A stretch of DNA of 64,000 bases, taken from Zygnema cylindricum (taxonomy: Eukaryota; Streptophyta; Zygnematophyceae; Zygnematales; Zygnemataceae). Positions 11,497 through 21,044 of the stretch are shown here, in pieces. The stretch spans positions 1 to 64,000 of the forward strand of contig JBBHKE010002610.1 of assembly GCA_037447655.1 (NCBI GenBank), in the 5' to 3' direction. The position numbers and the translations under genes were made by a program. The stretch's first letter is position 1, and every line of letters begins with the position of its first letter. The notes beneath the pieces were generated by a model, which did no database searches, was not told where the DNA came from, and saw nothing but the letters and a program-made list of their open reading frames with translations.

Positions 11497-11580
11497 CGCC
11501 TAAAATGCTCTCCTCCCTCTCCCCCCCCTCTCCTCTCTCTCCTCTCTCTCTCTTTCCCTCTCACTCACCCTTCCCTTCTC
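11497..11580 (+). repeat. Short CT-rich tract
   Basis: A run of CTCTCC and CTCTCT on the plus strand ends in CTCACTCACCCTTCCCTT. The reading frame through it is low complexity and not called as a gene. Confidence 0.7.
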
Positions 11581-11699
11581 TGCGGAATTAAATCCTGTAT
11601 TTCGGGGATTGGTTTGGTCAGTTGGGTCAGGTTAGGTGGGGAGTGGAGGAGGGAAGGAGGAAAAGGAAGGAAGGAGAAGTTTGGGGTTGCGATTGAAAG

Positions 11700-13390
11700 G
11701 TAACATTCTCAGCTTCCGATTGACGGTCTTAAATTGAAAATCGGACAAGTGTGTACGGAGAAAAGATGTTTTAAGTGGCGAAAAAAGTATTAAGACTAAT
11801 AGCGATACATAGTGTACCTAACCAACTTTTATGAACTTGTTTCTCTTCACAGGTTGATGAAGCTGTAGACATTAGCACACCAACAGAAGATATGATAAAA
11901 TGAGAGTGGAAACAAACCTCTCTCGCGATTCCTCAAATTAAGTTTAACTTGAGGGTGTACAAATGGTTACTGCAATCAAGTACCGTCGAATCGAAGCGTT
12001 TAGGGTTTCACATGCCCGGCACCAAGGTAGCCCTTCCTGTTGTCTCTAGAAAACCTTGACTTCCTGGGTGGACATGGGCAGTGTTGGAGGCGGCCAGGCA
12101 AAGAGTCGTGAAAATGTGGAACCCTTAAAAATGTGGAACCGTTGAGGGCCACAAAGAAGAGGAGTTGGGGAAGGGGAGGGAGAGAAAGAGGCTCTTCTTG
12201 TCCTTCGTTTCAAGAAGAAGCTATGGCTGTTGCTTGGCAAATTGAACCTTCTACATGGTCGTTTGTTGACCCATCGTCAGAGCTTAGAGGTAGATTATAG
12301 GAGATTCGATCGGCTCCAGGTCAATCAATGTCTTCCGTCCCTGCGAATCTTGGGAGATCAAAAACCTCGGGCACAAAAATGGAAACGGAATCCACTCAAG
12401 GGGGAGCAGGAAGTGCATTCTAACCGACAGTTGTTTGACGACCAGAAAACTGTTTTTTCTTAGAGAATTGACCGAATGGGCAAGAAGACGGTCATCCTAA
12501 AGTTGTCGGAAATGTACGTAATTCTTCACCTCTGATGGAAACCGAACCATTAATGTTTTTTGACAAAAGAGGGATCAAGAACAGGAGCAAGTACTCGAGC
12601 TAAGATGGTAAAGGGGCCGAGTCTTGAAGACCTCCCTATGGATGACGGGGCAGATATGGAGATGTTAATGGAGACGGAGGCAAAATGAATGGGACAACGG
12701 TAGTGTTGGGTGTTGGGTAATTTCATATCGCGATAATTTCGATATTCGATACATCGATCGAGCAAACTTCTCGATATATCGTACCGAGACCAACAAAAAT
12801 AATCGCGATATAAAGTATTTTTTAAATTTTATATTTTATGTAATATGTTATTTTAGCGATGAAGACAAATTGTTTGATACGCCACGTACGACATGATTTC
12901 CGTTCCGTGACTTAAAAGGTAGACGCCGCAAAGTGTAACCGACAAAAAAGTAATAATTCCGTAATTTATATTATTCATTATTTAGTACGTAGAGATTTCA
13001 CATACGGAAAGGTCACACTAATTAAGTCAAAGTATAATCTGAAAAAAACAAATTGCAGAGTGTTCTTTTCATGCTTTCAGGCAGGAATACCTACCAATCT
13101 GCAGGCATTTTTGCAGGCATCTACCAATCTGCAGATTGGTAGCCATTTCGGCTTATCCATTTCCAGCGACTAATATTATAGAAAGGTTCCTATTGGCATT
13201 AGGAAGCAATGGCCCAAGCTATATTTGCCTCCTTGTTGTTCTTATTGCAAGCTCCTCTAAATTTCATCTACACTCTTTTTACCGTAGTGCTCTAGCTAGA
13301 CTAGTAAGACTTTTTCTGAGGTGATATAGAGTGGAAATAACACGCTTTTGAGAGCCAAGAGCAACCTTGTCTATTTCTAAGTGGCTGAAC
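11700..13390. other. No recognised gene; small palindromes
   Basis: The segment lies between hAT fragments. An open stretch from about 12,222 (MAVAWQIEPSTWSFVDPSSE) looks gene-like but breaks at a TAG and matches nothing I know. Inverted copies of ATATCGCGAT lie near 12,725 and 12,812, and a perfect 22-bp palindrome lies at 13,121-13,142. Confidence 0.35.
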
Positions 13391-14392
13391 TCTACTTTCA
13401 CCTCTTTTAGACTTAAACCGTAAGCCCTAATACCTCCACATTTTACATTTCCAAGAAGGTGGTCTCAAATCCTATTGGCATGCTCATTGTACCCAAAGTT
13501 GCAAGAGACGCACATACAGAGTTTGTTATCTTTAAGTAGCTCACCTTTAGGAGCCTTAACATCCTCCCACTCTGCTCTTTTTAACCCTATGCATGGTTGC
13601 TTGTTGTGAGCTTCGCAGTGGCGGCTTAAATGGCTGTTCGTTTTTACGAGTCACTCTTTAACCCCGTCAAGTTTTGTGCGAAAAAGTCACTCAATTTCAC
13701 TACCTCAAAATTTTCCATGTTCGCTACAAGTTTGCAAATTTTACGAAAGGTTTAAAATCGTCAGAAAATAATGCATCGCATAAAAAAAAAAAGCACTCAT
13801 TAAAAAACTAGGCTCAAAGGGTGTGTGCCCATGTACTTAAGTAATGGTATTTCACTGTGGTTTTCCTAAAAATTGAATGCTGCTCCAAGAAAATCTTCTA
13901 CAAAGAAAGTGTAGAAAATGAGTTTACGTCATCCTGAACTTTAGTATGTCTTTGAGTTTGGCGTCTTTCTCTTTTTCAACCTAGTGTCACGTCATGTCAA
14001 CTCATCTTCAAACTCAAACGTGGATGGGCTCGGGAGCTAGTTCAAAGCAAAGTGACGCTTTTAGAATGAATAAGAAACATTTTAGAAGGTTTAACACTTC
14101 CAACATTTTCGCAGACGGGAAAGTACATGTTTTTTTTTTTGGTATTTGCACCTCCCGAGTAGTACGGAAAAAAAAATTAAAGAGTTTCGAACCCCCTCTT
14201 TTATTCATAGGTCTTTGAAAACACCTACGCTTCGCAGTGGCCCTTGAGCCTTTGACGGATCTAAGGGAAAACATGGGTTCACAAGACCTTGTTGCGGAGT
14301 AAACTTCGTATAGAACTAAAAAAAAAAGAAGCAAAAATAATATATGAGAAAAGATACACAAAATAACATAGAAAGGCCCCTTTACTTTCTTT

Positions 14393-14815
14393 TGTGTCCA
14401 TCGCCAGGTTTTCCCTCCTTTTCTCCCGTTCTCCACCTCTCTTTTCTTGTTCCCACTTCTTCAGTTTTTCCTCGCTCTACTTATGCCTTGCTACCCTGTC
14501 TCCTTCCCTTTCTTCCCCTCACCTGATCTTTCCTTCTTCCCCTATCGCATCTTTTTACTCTCCTTTTTCCATTTGTTTCTTTCTCCCGTTCTCCCTCTTC
14601 CTTCTCCCTTTAATGGCTTTTTATCTTCTCCTCCTATTCCATTTCCACTTATTTTTCACGTCATCTCCCCTTCTCTCTGTCTTTCCTCTCGCCCCTTCCT
14701 CCCACTTGTTCCTTTTCCCCCCTTCTTTTCATTTTGCTTCTTTTTCTTCATTCCATTTTCCATAGCTCATTTTCTCCCGTACACCTTTTCATCCCTTTTA
14801 CTCTTCTCCCAATTT
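14393..14815 (+). repeat. Pyrimidine-rich tract (~420 bp)
   Basis: The plus strand is dominated by C and T with few A or G (TTCCCTCC, TTCTCCC and similar). The several overlapping open frames here are products of the composition, not genes. Confidence 0.8.
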
Positions 14816-15169
14816 CCCACGTGGCCAATCATGGTATCCTCTTGGGCATTGGAGTGGTTTTGAGCCTTTGACAAACGTGAAAGAAAATATGAATTGGGAA
14901 ATTTGTTAAGGTTTTTGAGGGCTCTTTAGGCTAATAATGCGTATGCTTAAGGTTATGCCCCAAGACCCACCTTTTTTAGTGATGTGAATTACTTTGAATA
15001 CCCTCAACTCATGCAGTCATATGGTTATGATGTTTAACTCTCTAGATCATACCACCATTTGTCTCCATCATAAAAAACCCTTGGTTGCTCTTATTGTTAA
15101 CTCTTGACTGCTGCCCAATTTTTTTTGGAAATTGACCTGGTTTGTCTTATGAAATCTTGCTTGCTTCAG

Positions 15170-16056
15170 GTATGCATAAAAAAAGGTCCACCTCCATATC
15201 CCCCACCATGTGTTTATCTGTACGCCATTCAACAGAATGACACGTGCAACTCGATTATTGCCACAAAGATGAATGGTGATGTAGAGAAATTCTACGCCTT
15301 GAACCCCGGCATATTTTGTGGACTCATTGCGATTTCACGCAACCTTCAAATAGGTCTCAACCCGGAGGTAAAACATTCTATAATCTGCTCATTACTCAGT
15401 GTGCCTGCAGCTACGCCAAAACAATGTGGAAAAAAAAATTGTGTTTGAAAAACATCAACGGTATGGTTTGCCACTCATGAGTAGGCTTCCATGCAATGTG
15501 TATGACAACTTTTCTGGATGTCATGTACCCATGCAAGCAAGGAATCTCTATAGCTTTGCCCAAACCTTCTGGCCTATCTGTATTTCATTTGTATTCTAAA
15601 CAAACTGACATGTGTATTATATTTGCATTCTCAACGAACCGACATGTGCATTACATTTGTATTCTAAACAAACCGACACATGCATTATATTTGTTTTCTA
15701 AACGAACAAACATAATTATTATATTTGTATTCTCAAGGAACCGACAGTATGCTATGCCGTTTGTTGAGTAGGCTTTCATGCTATGTTGATGACGACATTT
15801 ATTGGTGGTTTCCATGCAGGTGTGTTTAGAAGCAGGGGATCTAGGAACCACTGCGCAGTTTTGCAAAGGAGCAGACCGTACGATCATCCCATTACCTACG
15901 GGAGGATCTTGTAGTAGTATTAGAAAGTATTACACCTCTATTCTGACATTCAAAAAGTTAATGGGGTTTGCTTGCAAGAATGCTAACCTAAGAGACCTCA
16001 AGGTTACAGGAAGAAGAATTTGTGTGGCTAAAGCAAAAGCACCTAGGATTTTTTAG
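15170..16056 (+). CDS. 3' part of a LysM-domain gene, two phase-0 exons
   Basis: Exon a (15,170-15,367, 66 codons) follows CTTGCTTCAG and precedes GTAAAA. It encodes VCIKKGPPPYPPPC, then a LysM core (AIQQNDTCNSII, YALNPGIFCGL). Exon b (15,820-16,056) follows TCCATGCAG and encodes VCLEAGD, then a second LysM-like core (GGSCSSIRKYY, FACKNANL, RRICVA), and ends at a TAG. Both exons start VC(I/L)xxG, so each splice junction falls at the same point of the LysM end, as expected for modules added by exon duplication. LysM domains bind chitin or peptidoglycan oligosaccharides outside the cell. No signal peptide, membrane segment or kinase is visible, and upstream exons must lie before 15,170 or are lost. 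LysM assignment is good for exon a and reasonable for exon b. Confidence 0.65.
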
Positions 16057-17850
16057 GGTTTCTTACGGTTATAGAAATCCTATAAATGGAAGTACCAAAA
16101 TTATAGCACACTAATTGGCAACTTTACTGTGTGGGTGGCAAATGATTTACCGTTTTTAGGTGGTCAAAACGTAGATGTTTTTACGAACACCGAGTTTTTA
16201 TGTTGCCGTGATAAGATTCGATTGGCTTTGATACAAACAATTTTAGTACTGTTACATGCTTTTAGTCTAGTTTCTTTCAATCTACTTGGACTGACTGGAC
16301 TTCCGGATTGCATATCAGGTTAGGTTTTGTCCGTACAGGTTATTGGTACTTTTGCATTAATTACATATACATAGAAGCTTAGTCGGGTTTGGGCATATTT
16401 AAGCGTTTTACCCTTTTCTCCTCCGAGTAACTCTAATCGAAGTTCAGCTAAAAGCGTTTTTACGAACATCCTTCTCCCGTCCTTATATAATATGGAGCGT
16501 GGTGATAGACCTTTGAAAGTGTGGTAAATCAAGGTAGTCAACTTCACTTATATTCACATTGAGATTCTTCCAGGTGCAAAGAACAGAAAGCTGATTTATA
16601 AGGTATTTTAAAACGGTGAGCTGCCATTGGATAAAATCTTGTAAGTGACCTTTGGTGTACTATGTATTTGTGGTGTTGATACTTGAAGAATTTTCAAGCT
16701 TTGAAGTAATTTTAGCATGTGGATATTTTGTTTGTCATGAGTTAAGCTTGATATTAAATGTTTTTGTATTTTTCTTGCTTTTTTATTTTGCTTCTATATT
16801 AGTGTTATCTCCCTCAGTCACAGACAGCACAACTGCAAAAAGTTAAAAATTTCAAATTTCCCTGATGGTTCCAATTTCCTTCAGGGTAGTAGGTCATAAA
16901 AGCTCCCCTGCTCAAAATTAACGTTGGAGCTTTTGCTGGGCAATAAAATTTTACCACCATGTTTCCAATAAACTACTCATAACTCTAGTTGTTCAGTAGG
17001 GCTTTTTACGCGCACAAGGGGCAATAAAAACTACCTGCAAAGATGGCTATAAAAGCTAATACGATAGCTTTCTAATTTTATAAGAGTCACTGATCCTTTT
17101 GTGAACTTGGGTACCTTATTTACTTCGAGCATAAAGAAAAACCCTAAAAGCCCTAGAAAACCCTAAAAATCCGTCGAGCAAATCATTGGTTAAGAGTAAT
17201 AAGAATGGTTTTATTGCTCCTTCAGCCTTGCGAAGTCTATTAGTATTTTGCAAACTTCACCAGCTTTCTTACTTCAGTGTAAGTTGTAAAGCAACACTAA
17301 GAATGTTAAAAGCGTTGTCACAACTGCTTCATATTTTCAGTCACTAACTATTTTATGGACTTCGTTGCTTTATTTCCTTAAAGTATGAAAGTGTGAAAGA
17401 CTAGCAGAGAATTTCACGACAGTTATTATTGCATGTAAATCTTTTTGGTTAACTGCCTTTTGCCAATTTTCGCTTTTTAATCAACGTGAAGCATGAAAGT
17501 GTAATACAATGTAAAGACTTATAAGATTGATTTTATAGCTCTTTCATAATAATAACTTACAATAATATGCATATGATAATGTAGAATAGTTCTAAAAAAT
17601 TTGAATGTTTTTTGTATAACTGTCCGTAATTTCCTAATTATTATTATTATCTCCCCTCCCTATGCCCCTCCCTCTTTTTAATTTTAGGCGCTCACCCTAG
17701 CCCCTGGCCAAGGGTTAGGGTAGATAAGCCTAGAATATACACTTGGAAAAGGTGCCGCTATGTGCCTCACAAAGGTAAATAATAGAACATAATAGTAATT
17801 GAAACGAAACAATACTAAATTATACAAAATATTATTAAATAATACTAATT
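15540..17850 (+). repeat. Segmental duplication, copy 1
   Basis: The segment holds LysM exon b, part of its upstream intron and about 1.8 kb downstream. It is repeated at about 21,045-23,030. Shared landmarks include CCCAAACCTTCTGGCCTA, the whole of exon b, CTTCCAGGTGCAAAGAACAG and AACTGTCCGTAATTTCC. Copy 1 has about 0.45 kb (16,110-16,565) and an exon-like cassette pair (17,640-18,000) that copy 2 lacks. Confidence 0.85.
17688..17774 (+). CDS. Exon-like cassette, copy 1 (87 nt)
   Basis: The cassette is preceded by TAATTTTAG and followed by GTAAAT. One frame is open through both copies (HPSPWPRVRVDKPRIYTWKR and then CRYVPHK). I do not recognise the peptide. The splice-like borders and the preserved frame in two diverged copies suggest an alternative or duplicated 3' exon of the LysM transcription unit, but this is inference. 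Confidence 0.35.
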
Positions 17851-17910
17851 ATTATTATTATCTCCCCTCCCTATGCCCCTCCCTATGCCCCTCCCTCTTG
17901 TTGATTTTAG

Positions 17911-17997
17911 GCGCTCACCCTAGCCCCTGGCCGAGGGTTAGGGTAGATAAGCCAAAAATATACACTAGGAAGTGGTGTCGCTATGTGCCTCACAAGG
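17911..17997 (+). CDS. Exon-like cassette, copy 2 (87 nt)
   Basis: A second copy lies 223 bp downstream with the same TTTTAG border and an equally long open frame (HPSPWPRVRVDKPKIYTRKW). In this copy the donor is weaker (GTTTAG); reading on adds GLEMGEEIEVDNR before a stop. Small repeats (TATGCCCCTCCC) are expanded just upstream. Confidence 0.35.
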
Positions 17998-18477
17998 GTT
18001 TAGAGATGGGAGAAGAAATAGAAGTAGACAATAGATGATGTATGTTTAAGCAGCTTTAAATATAATTATAAAGTAGGAAGTACAATTGTCACTGTGGACA
18101 TTTCTCTAATAAAGCTGGATTTCTCCTCTTATGACTATTCGTCTAATATCTGTGATCAATGTGTGTGATCTGTCATCTCTCTGTAAAATGTGATTCTATG
18201 AATATAATGCCAAACACCATTGCCTTTCAAATCGCTAAGCTTGTTCTATAAAAGATAAACTCTTCCTGTGTTTGTGCTCTCTACTTATACATGTGCACTC
18301 CTATTTAATGATAAATACGTGCACTATATGGTCCAATAGCTAGACGCCAAAATGTACAATGTCAGCGGTTAGTGGCCGCACCCAAAAATGCGTCAGTTTC
18401 GCAATAAAGTGTCTATCGTGGAATCGTCCCAAAATTATGTACAATTCAAGTCCGTTCGTACGATATCAATGTTGAAT

Positions 18478-19462
18478 TGTTAGATTTATAAAGTATTTTC
18501 TAGGTCTAAATAGCTTAGTTAAAAAAGAAAAGAAAAGCGTATGCAGTCTGCCTCCACGTTTTCTTTCTATCCCCCATACTTGTTGTAATCACTGAAAGAA
18601 AGAGAGGGTGATGGAGCCATGGCTGCCTTGGCTCCTTAGGCAAGTCAGAAAAAGTGACATAAGTCACTTCTAACAAAAAGGTTGAGTCCAATAGAACTCG
18701 AACCTCCGACCGACAGTGCGAGGCATAGCCGTCACCCTTAGCCGGTCTGTTGTTAAAGTTCGTTAAAGTACATGGGGTTTGATGAATATTTAAACATGTC
18801 AGAGTTCACCAATCCGATTAACGGAATTACGGATAAGTAACATAGAAACAAAATGCGAACGTGAAACCGCACGAAACAAATTTACCGGACATTGATTTTC
18901 AACGGCTAGCATTCAAAGCAGATTTGGATCCGACGACACGCATCATACCCGAGATCACGAATGATCGCTTTGGCCTTTTTGTGTGTGACAGGACCTGGCG
19001 CCACGTGGCAAGATAACACTGGGTAATAGGAATCTCGGAGAGCATGAGGGCAATCTAGAGGAGACAGACGTCAACTCAATGGCCGAGTTGTACACAGACC
19101 GTACAAAAGTACACCAGCCAAAGTACTTTTCTATGCCGTACAGTTTTCTGATTAGATCATTCATCAGTAGATAGGGTTTGTGAGAGGGGTTTAGGACTTA
19201 AAAGATTTGGGAGGTAGCCGCCCCTCTCCCTATGAGCTTGTATATATTTTAGATCTTTGCCACTTGATGACTAATCGCATGGTTAGGTGTTTTCAATGAT
19301 TTCCTTTGCTGCACACTTAGGGGAGTCCAGACTACACAGGGGTGCAGTCAGATTGCTTCTTTGCCTACGTGGGTATCTGCGATCCTAGCTGAAGAAGGGT
19401 TAGTCAAAAACTATCTAGATGTTTCTTGAATTCTGAAGTCCAATGGGGGACACAGAATTGCA
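18478..19462 (+). repeat. Family D copia 5' LTR (~985 bp)
   Basis: The LTR starts TGTTAGATTTATAAAG and ends GAATTGCA directly before a primer-binding site. It aligns in patches with the family C LTR (AAGTATTTTCTAGGTCT, GAGCCATGGCT, GCCACGTGGCA, an antisense tRNA-like segment). No downstream partner LTR is present, so the element is truncated. Confidence 0.7.
18682..18748 (-). ncRNA. tRNA-like segment in the family D LTR
   Basis: On the minus strand the segment reads ACCGGCTAAGGGTGACGG (box A-like), then GGAGGTTCGAGTTC (box B-like). It lies at the same place in the LTR as the tRNA-like segments of family C. The acceptor stem does not pair well, so this is not called as a functional tRNA. Confidence 0.45.
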
Positions 19463-21010
19463 AGTTATGAGCCCGCCCTCTAGGGTGCCCATCTTCAATG
19501 GATCTTGTTTCATTTATTGGGAAGCCCATGATGGTAGGGGTTTTGTTTGAAAAACGATACCGGGTATCGTCAGTGTACAAGTGAAACGTCTATCTCTGGG
19601 AATTCCACCAGGGTTCAGTGGAGTGAGGTTTTTTGCAGCAGTATCTGCTCTAACGGAGGAGGAAGATAGCGAGGACAACATTGTGTCCGAAAAGGGGAAA
19701 GGGAAGGAGACACCTCTTACTCGTACCGCCACGGTACTTGAAGCAGCAGCCGTGAAGACTAAAGAAATCAATATTCAAATGTGGGAATACACAAACATGG
19801 CTGCCATGCACTTTATTCTGAGGCATCTTACTCAAGCTTAAGCAACCTCCCATCTCCACATTTTCAAGGCTGAGGAGTTGTGAGAGATCTTAGTGGAGAT
19901 TTATAGAGCCGGTACCATTCAAGAGCTCTTGTTGGCCGAACAACGGTTAGGGGAGTATTCTTACAAAAGGGGGAAAATGTTGGACTATTGTAATGGCCTC
20001 TTGTGTTTGTATATAAAGATGGAGAGTGTCGGGTGGACCGGTACAATGAAGATGAAATTCAACACCCACATCATGAAGGTGCCAAATGAGTTTGAGAACA
20101 TAGTGTACAAAGTGCAGGTAATGGATGACAGTTTGTGAAAGAGTGCAAGAAATGGATGACAGTTTGTGGAAGTGGAACACAGTGGTTTGGATGATACTTG
20201 TGCGAAGAACACTATCAAGATTCGGAGAGGAGGAAAGAGCATTCAAGCACTAGCTGTCGGAACGGATCGGTGGGGGAAGGATTCGATGAAGCCATACGGC
20301 AACTTCAAGGGAGAGAAAGATCAAACTGGAGGATCGAGGCCTTCAAAGGGCCTTTGTCACTTCTGTAAAAAGTCGGGACACTTCATAGCTGATTGCACCA
20401 AGCTGTCAGAGCTCAGGCTCCAAGAAAACCGTGGAGGAGGTTCTTCCGGGGGAAAGAAGAAGGCTCTTATAGTCACACACGTGAAAGGTAGACCAAGGAG
20501 GATGAGTCCTCTGAAGAGGTGGATGGAGAGCTTTTTCTTGACGAGAATTTGGAGGAGAAGGAGATTCCTCGAAAACACAAGTGTGCTCTCAGAGCCATTC
20601 GAAAACCTCCACACGAATGATGGATCATCAATTCATGTGCAACCATGCATATGTGTCGTGACAGGCACCTCTTTACCAAGCTAAGGATAATCCCCACTAT
20701 AGAGATAGAGTACGGGGATGGGAGAGTAGTTACTACAGATCTAGTTGGATCGGTAGATATGATATTCTTATTACAGGGTAAGACTTTTATACACATTTTC
20801 TCAGATGTACTTTATATCCCTCAGTTGATCAAAAATCTATCTTGTCTCCACTTTTGTATTAGATGATAAGGAGTTTGATACCTTCACTAGATAGGGAGTC
20901 TTTATAGCTAAGTATGGGTATGAAGTCTACTTCACAACAGATAAGGGTAGCCAAGGAATGTTTAGGCTTAACCTGAGTAATGAAAAGAAGAATACGTACT
21001 ATGTTGGTGT
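19443..21010 (+). pseudogene. Family D copia gag-protease fragment
   Basis: The frame can start at an ATG in the LTR (MGDTELQVMSPPSRVPIFNG) and runs across the primer site into a gag similar to family C (shared FIYW, NMAA(M/K)HFILRHLTQ). A CCHC zinc knuckle is present (CHFCKKSGHFIADC, about 20,356-20,398). The protease motif normally reading DSGA is NSCA (about 20,627), so the catalytic Asp is lost. The sequence continues through the region before integrase and stops at about 21,010, where LysM-duplication DNA begins. Frameshifts, stops and a 34-bp local duplication (about 20,119-20,170) are present. The element is dead and lacks integrase, RT, RNase H and the 3' LTR. Confidence 0.78.
19463..19474 (+). 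promoter_or_regulatory. Family D primer-binding site (initiator-Met anticodon arm)
   Basis: AGTTATGAGCCC directly follows the LTR. It matches the complement of the initiator-Met tRNA anticodon stem-loop (GGTTATGGGCCC) with two mismatches. Its ATG is in frame with gag. Confidence 0.55.
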
Positions 21011-21044
21011 CCCAAACCCATGCAGGCTTTCTTAGAAGCAGGGG

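Larger units (their letters stand above)
10100..13610 (-). pseudogene. hAT-type transposase remnant (BED, DUF659, catalytic region)
   Basis: Read on the minus strand, three separated pieces match a plant hAT transposase. (1) About 13,610 to 13,400: a BED-like zinc finger with CVSC and, after a stop, DHLLGNVKC. (2) About 11,200 to 10,985: a DUF659-like piece starting MPFNLVHNPCF. (3) About 10,810 to 10,497: a catalytic-region piece with VTDIAIMNKATTSL, SCSAHVLDMLLKD, EILRFIKAYS and TMFATNFVMLEKIL. In intact relatives these are VTDN, WTPCAAHCLDL and TRFATNF. A possible C-terminal fragment continues to about 10,100. Stops and frameshifts are frequent and about 2 kb of unrelated DNA separates the BED piece from the rest. 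hAT enzymes cut and paste DNA; this copy cannot make an active protein. Terminal repeats were not identified. Confidence 0.65.

Noticed and set aside
14014-14436. 140-codon minus-strand open frame
   Set aside because: No recognised domain. Its hydrophobic run comes from T/A-rich sequence and its start lies in the pyrimidine tract.
17145-17175. Interstitial telomere repeat (AAACCCTAAA-like words)
   Set aside because: Only a few degenerate copies (AAACCCTAAAAGCCCTAG), and a similar cluster lies in the duplicate at about 22,170. More likely telo-box-like or chance sequence.
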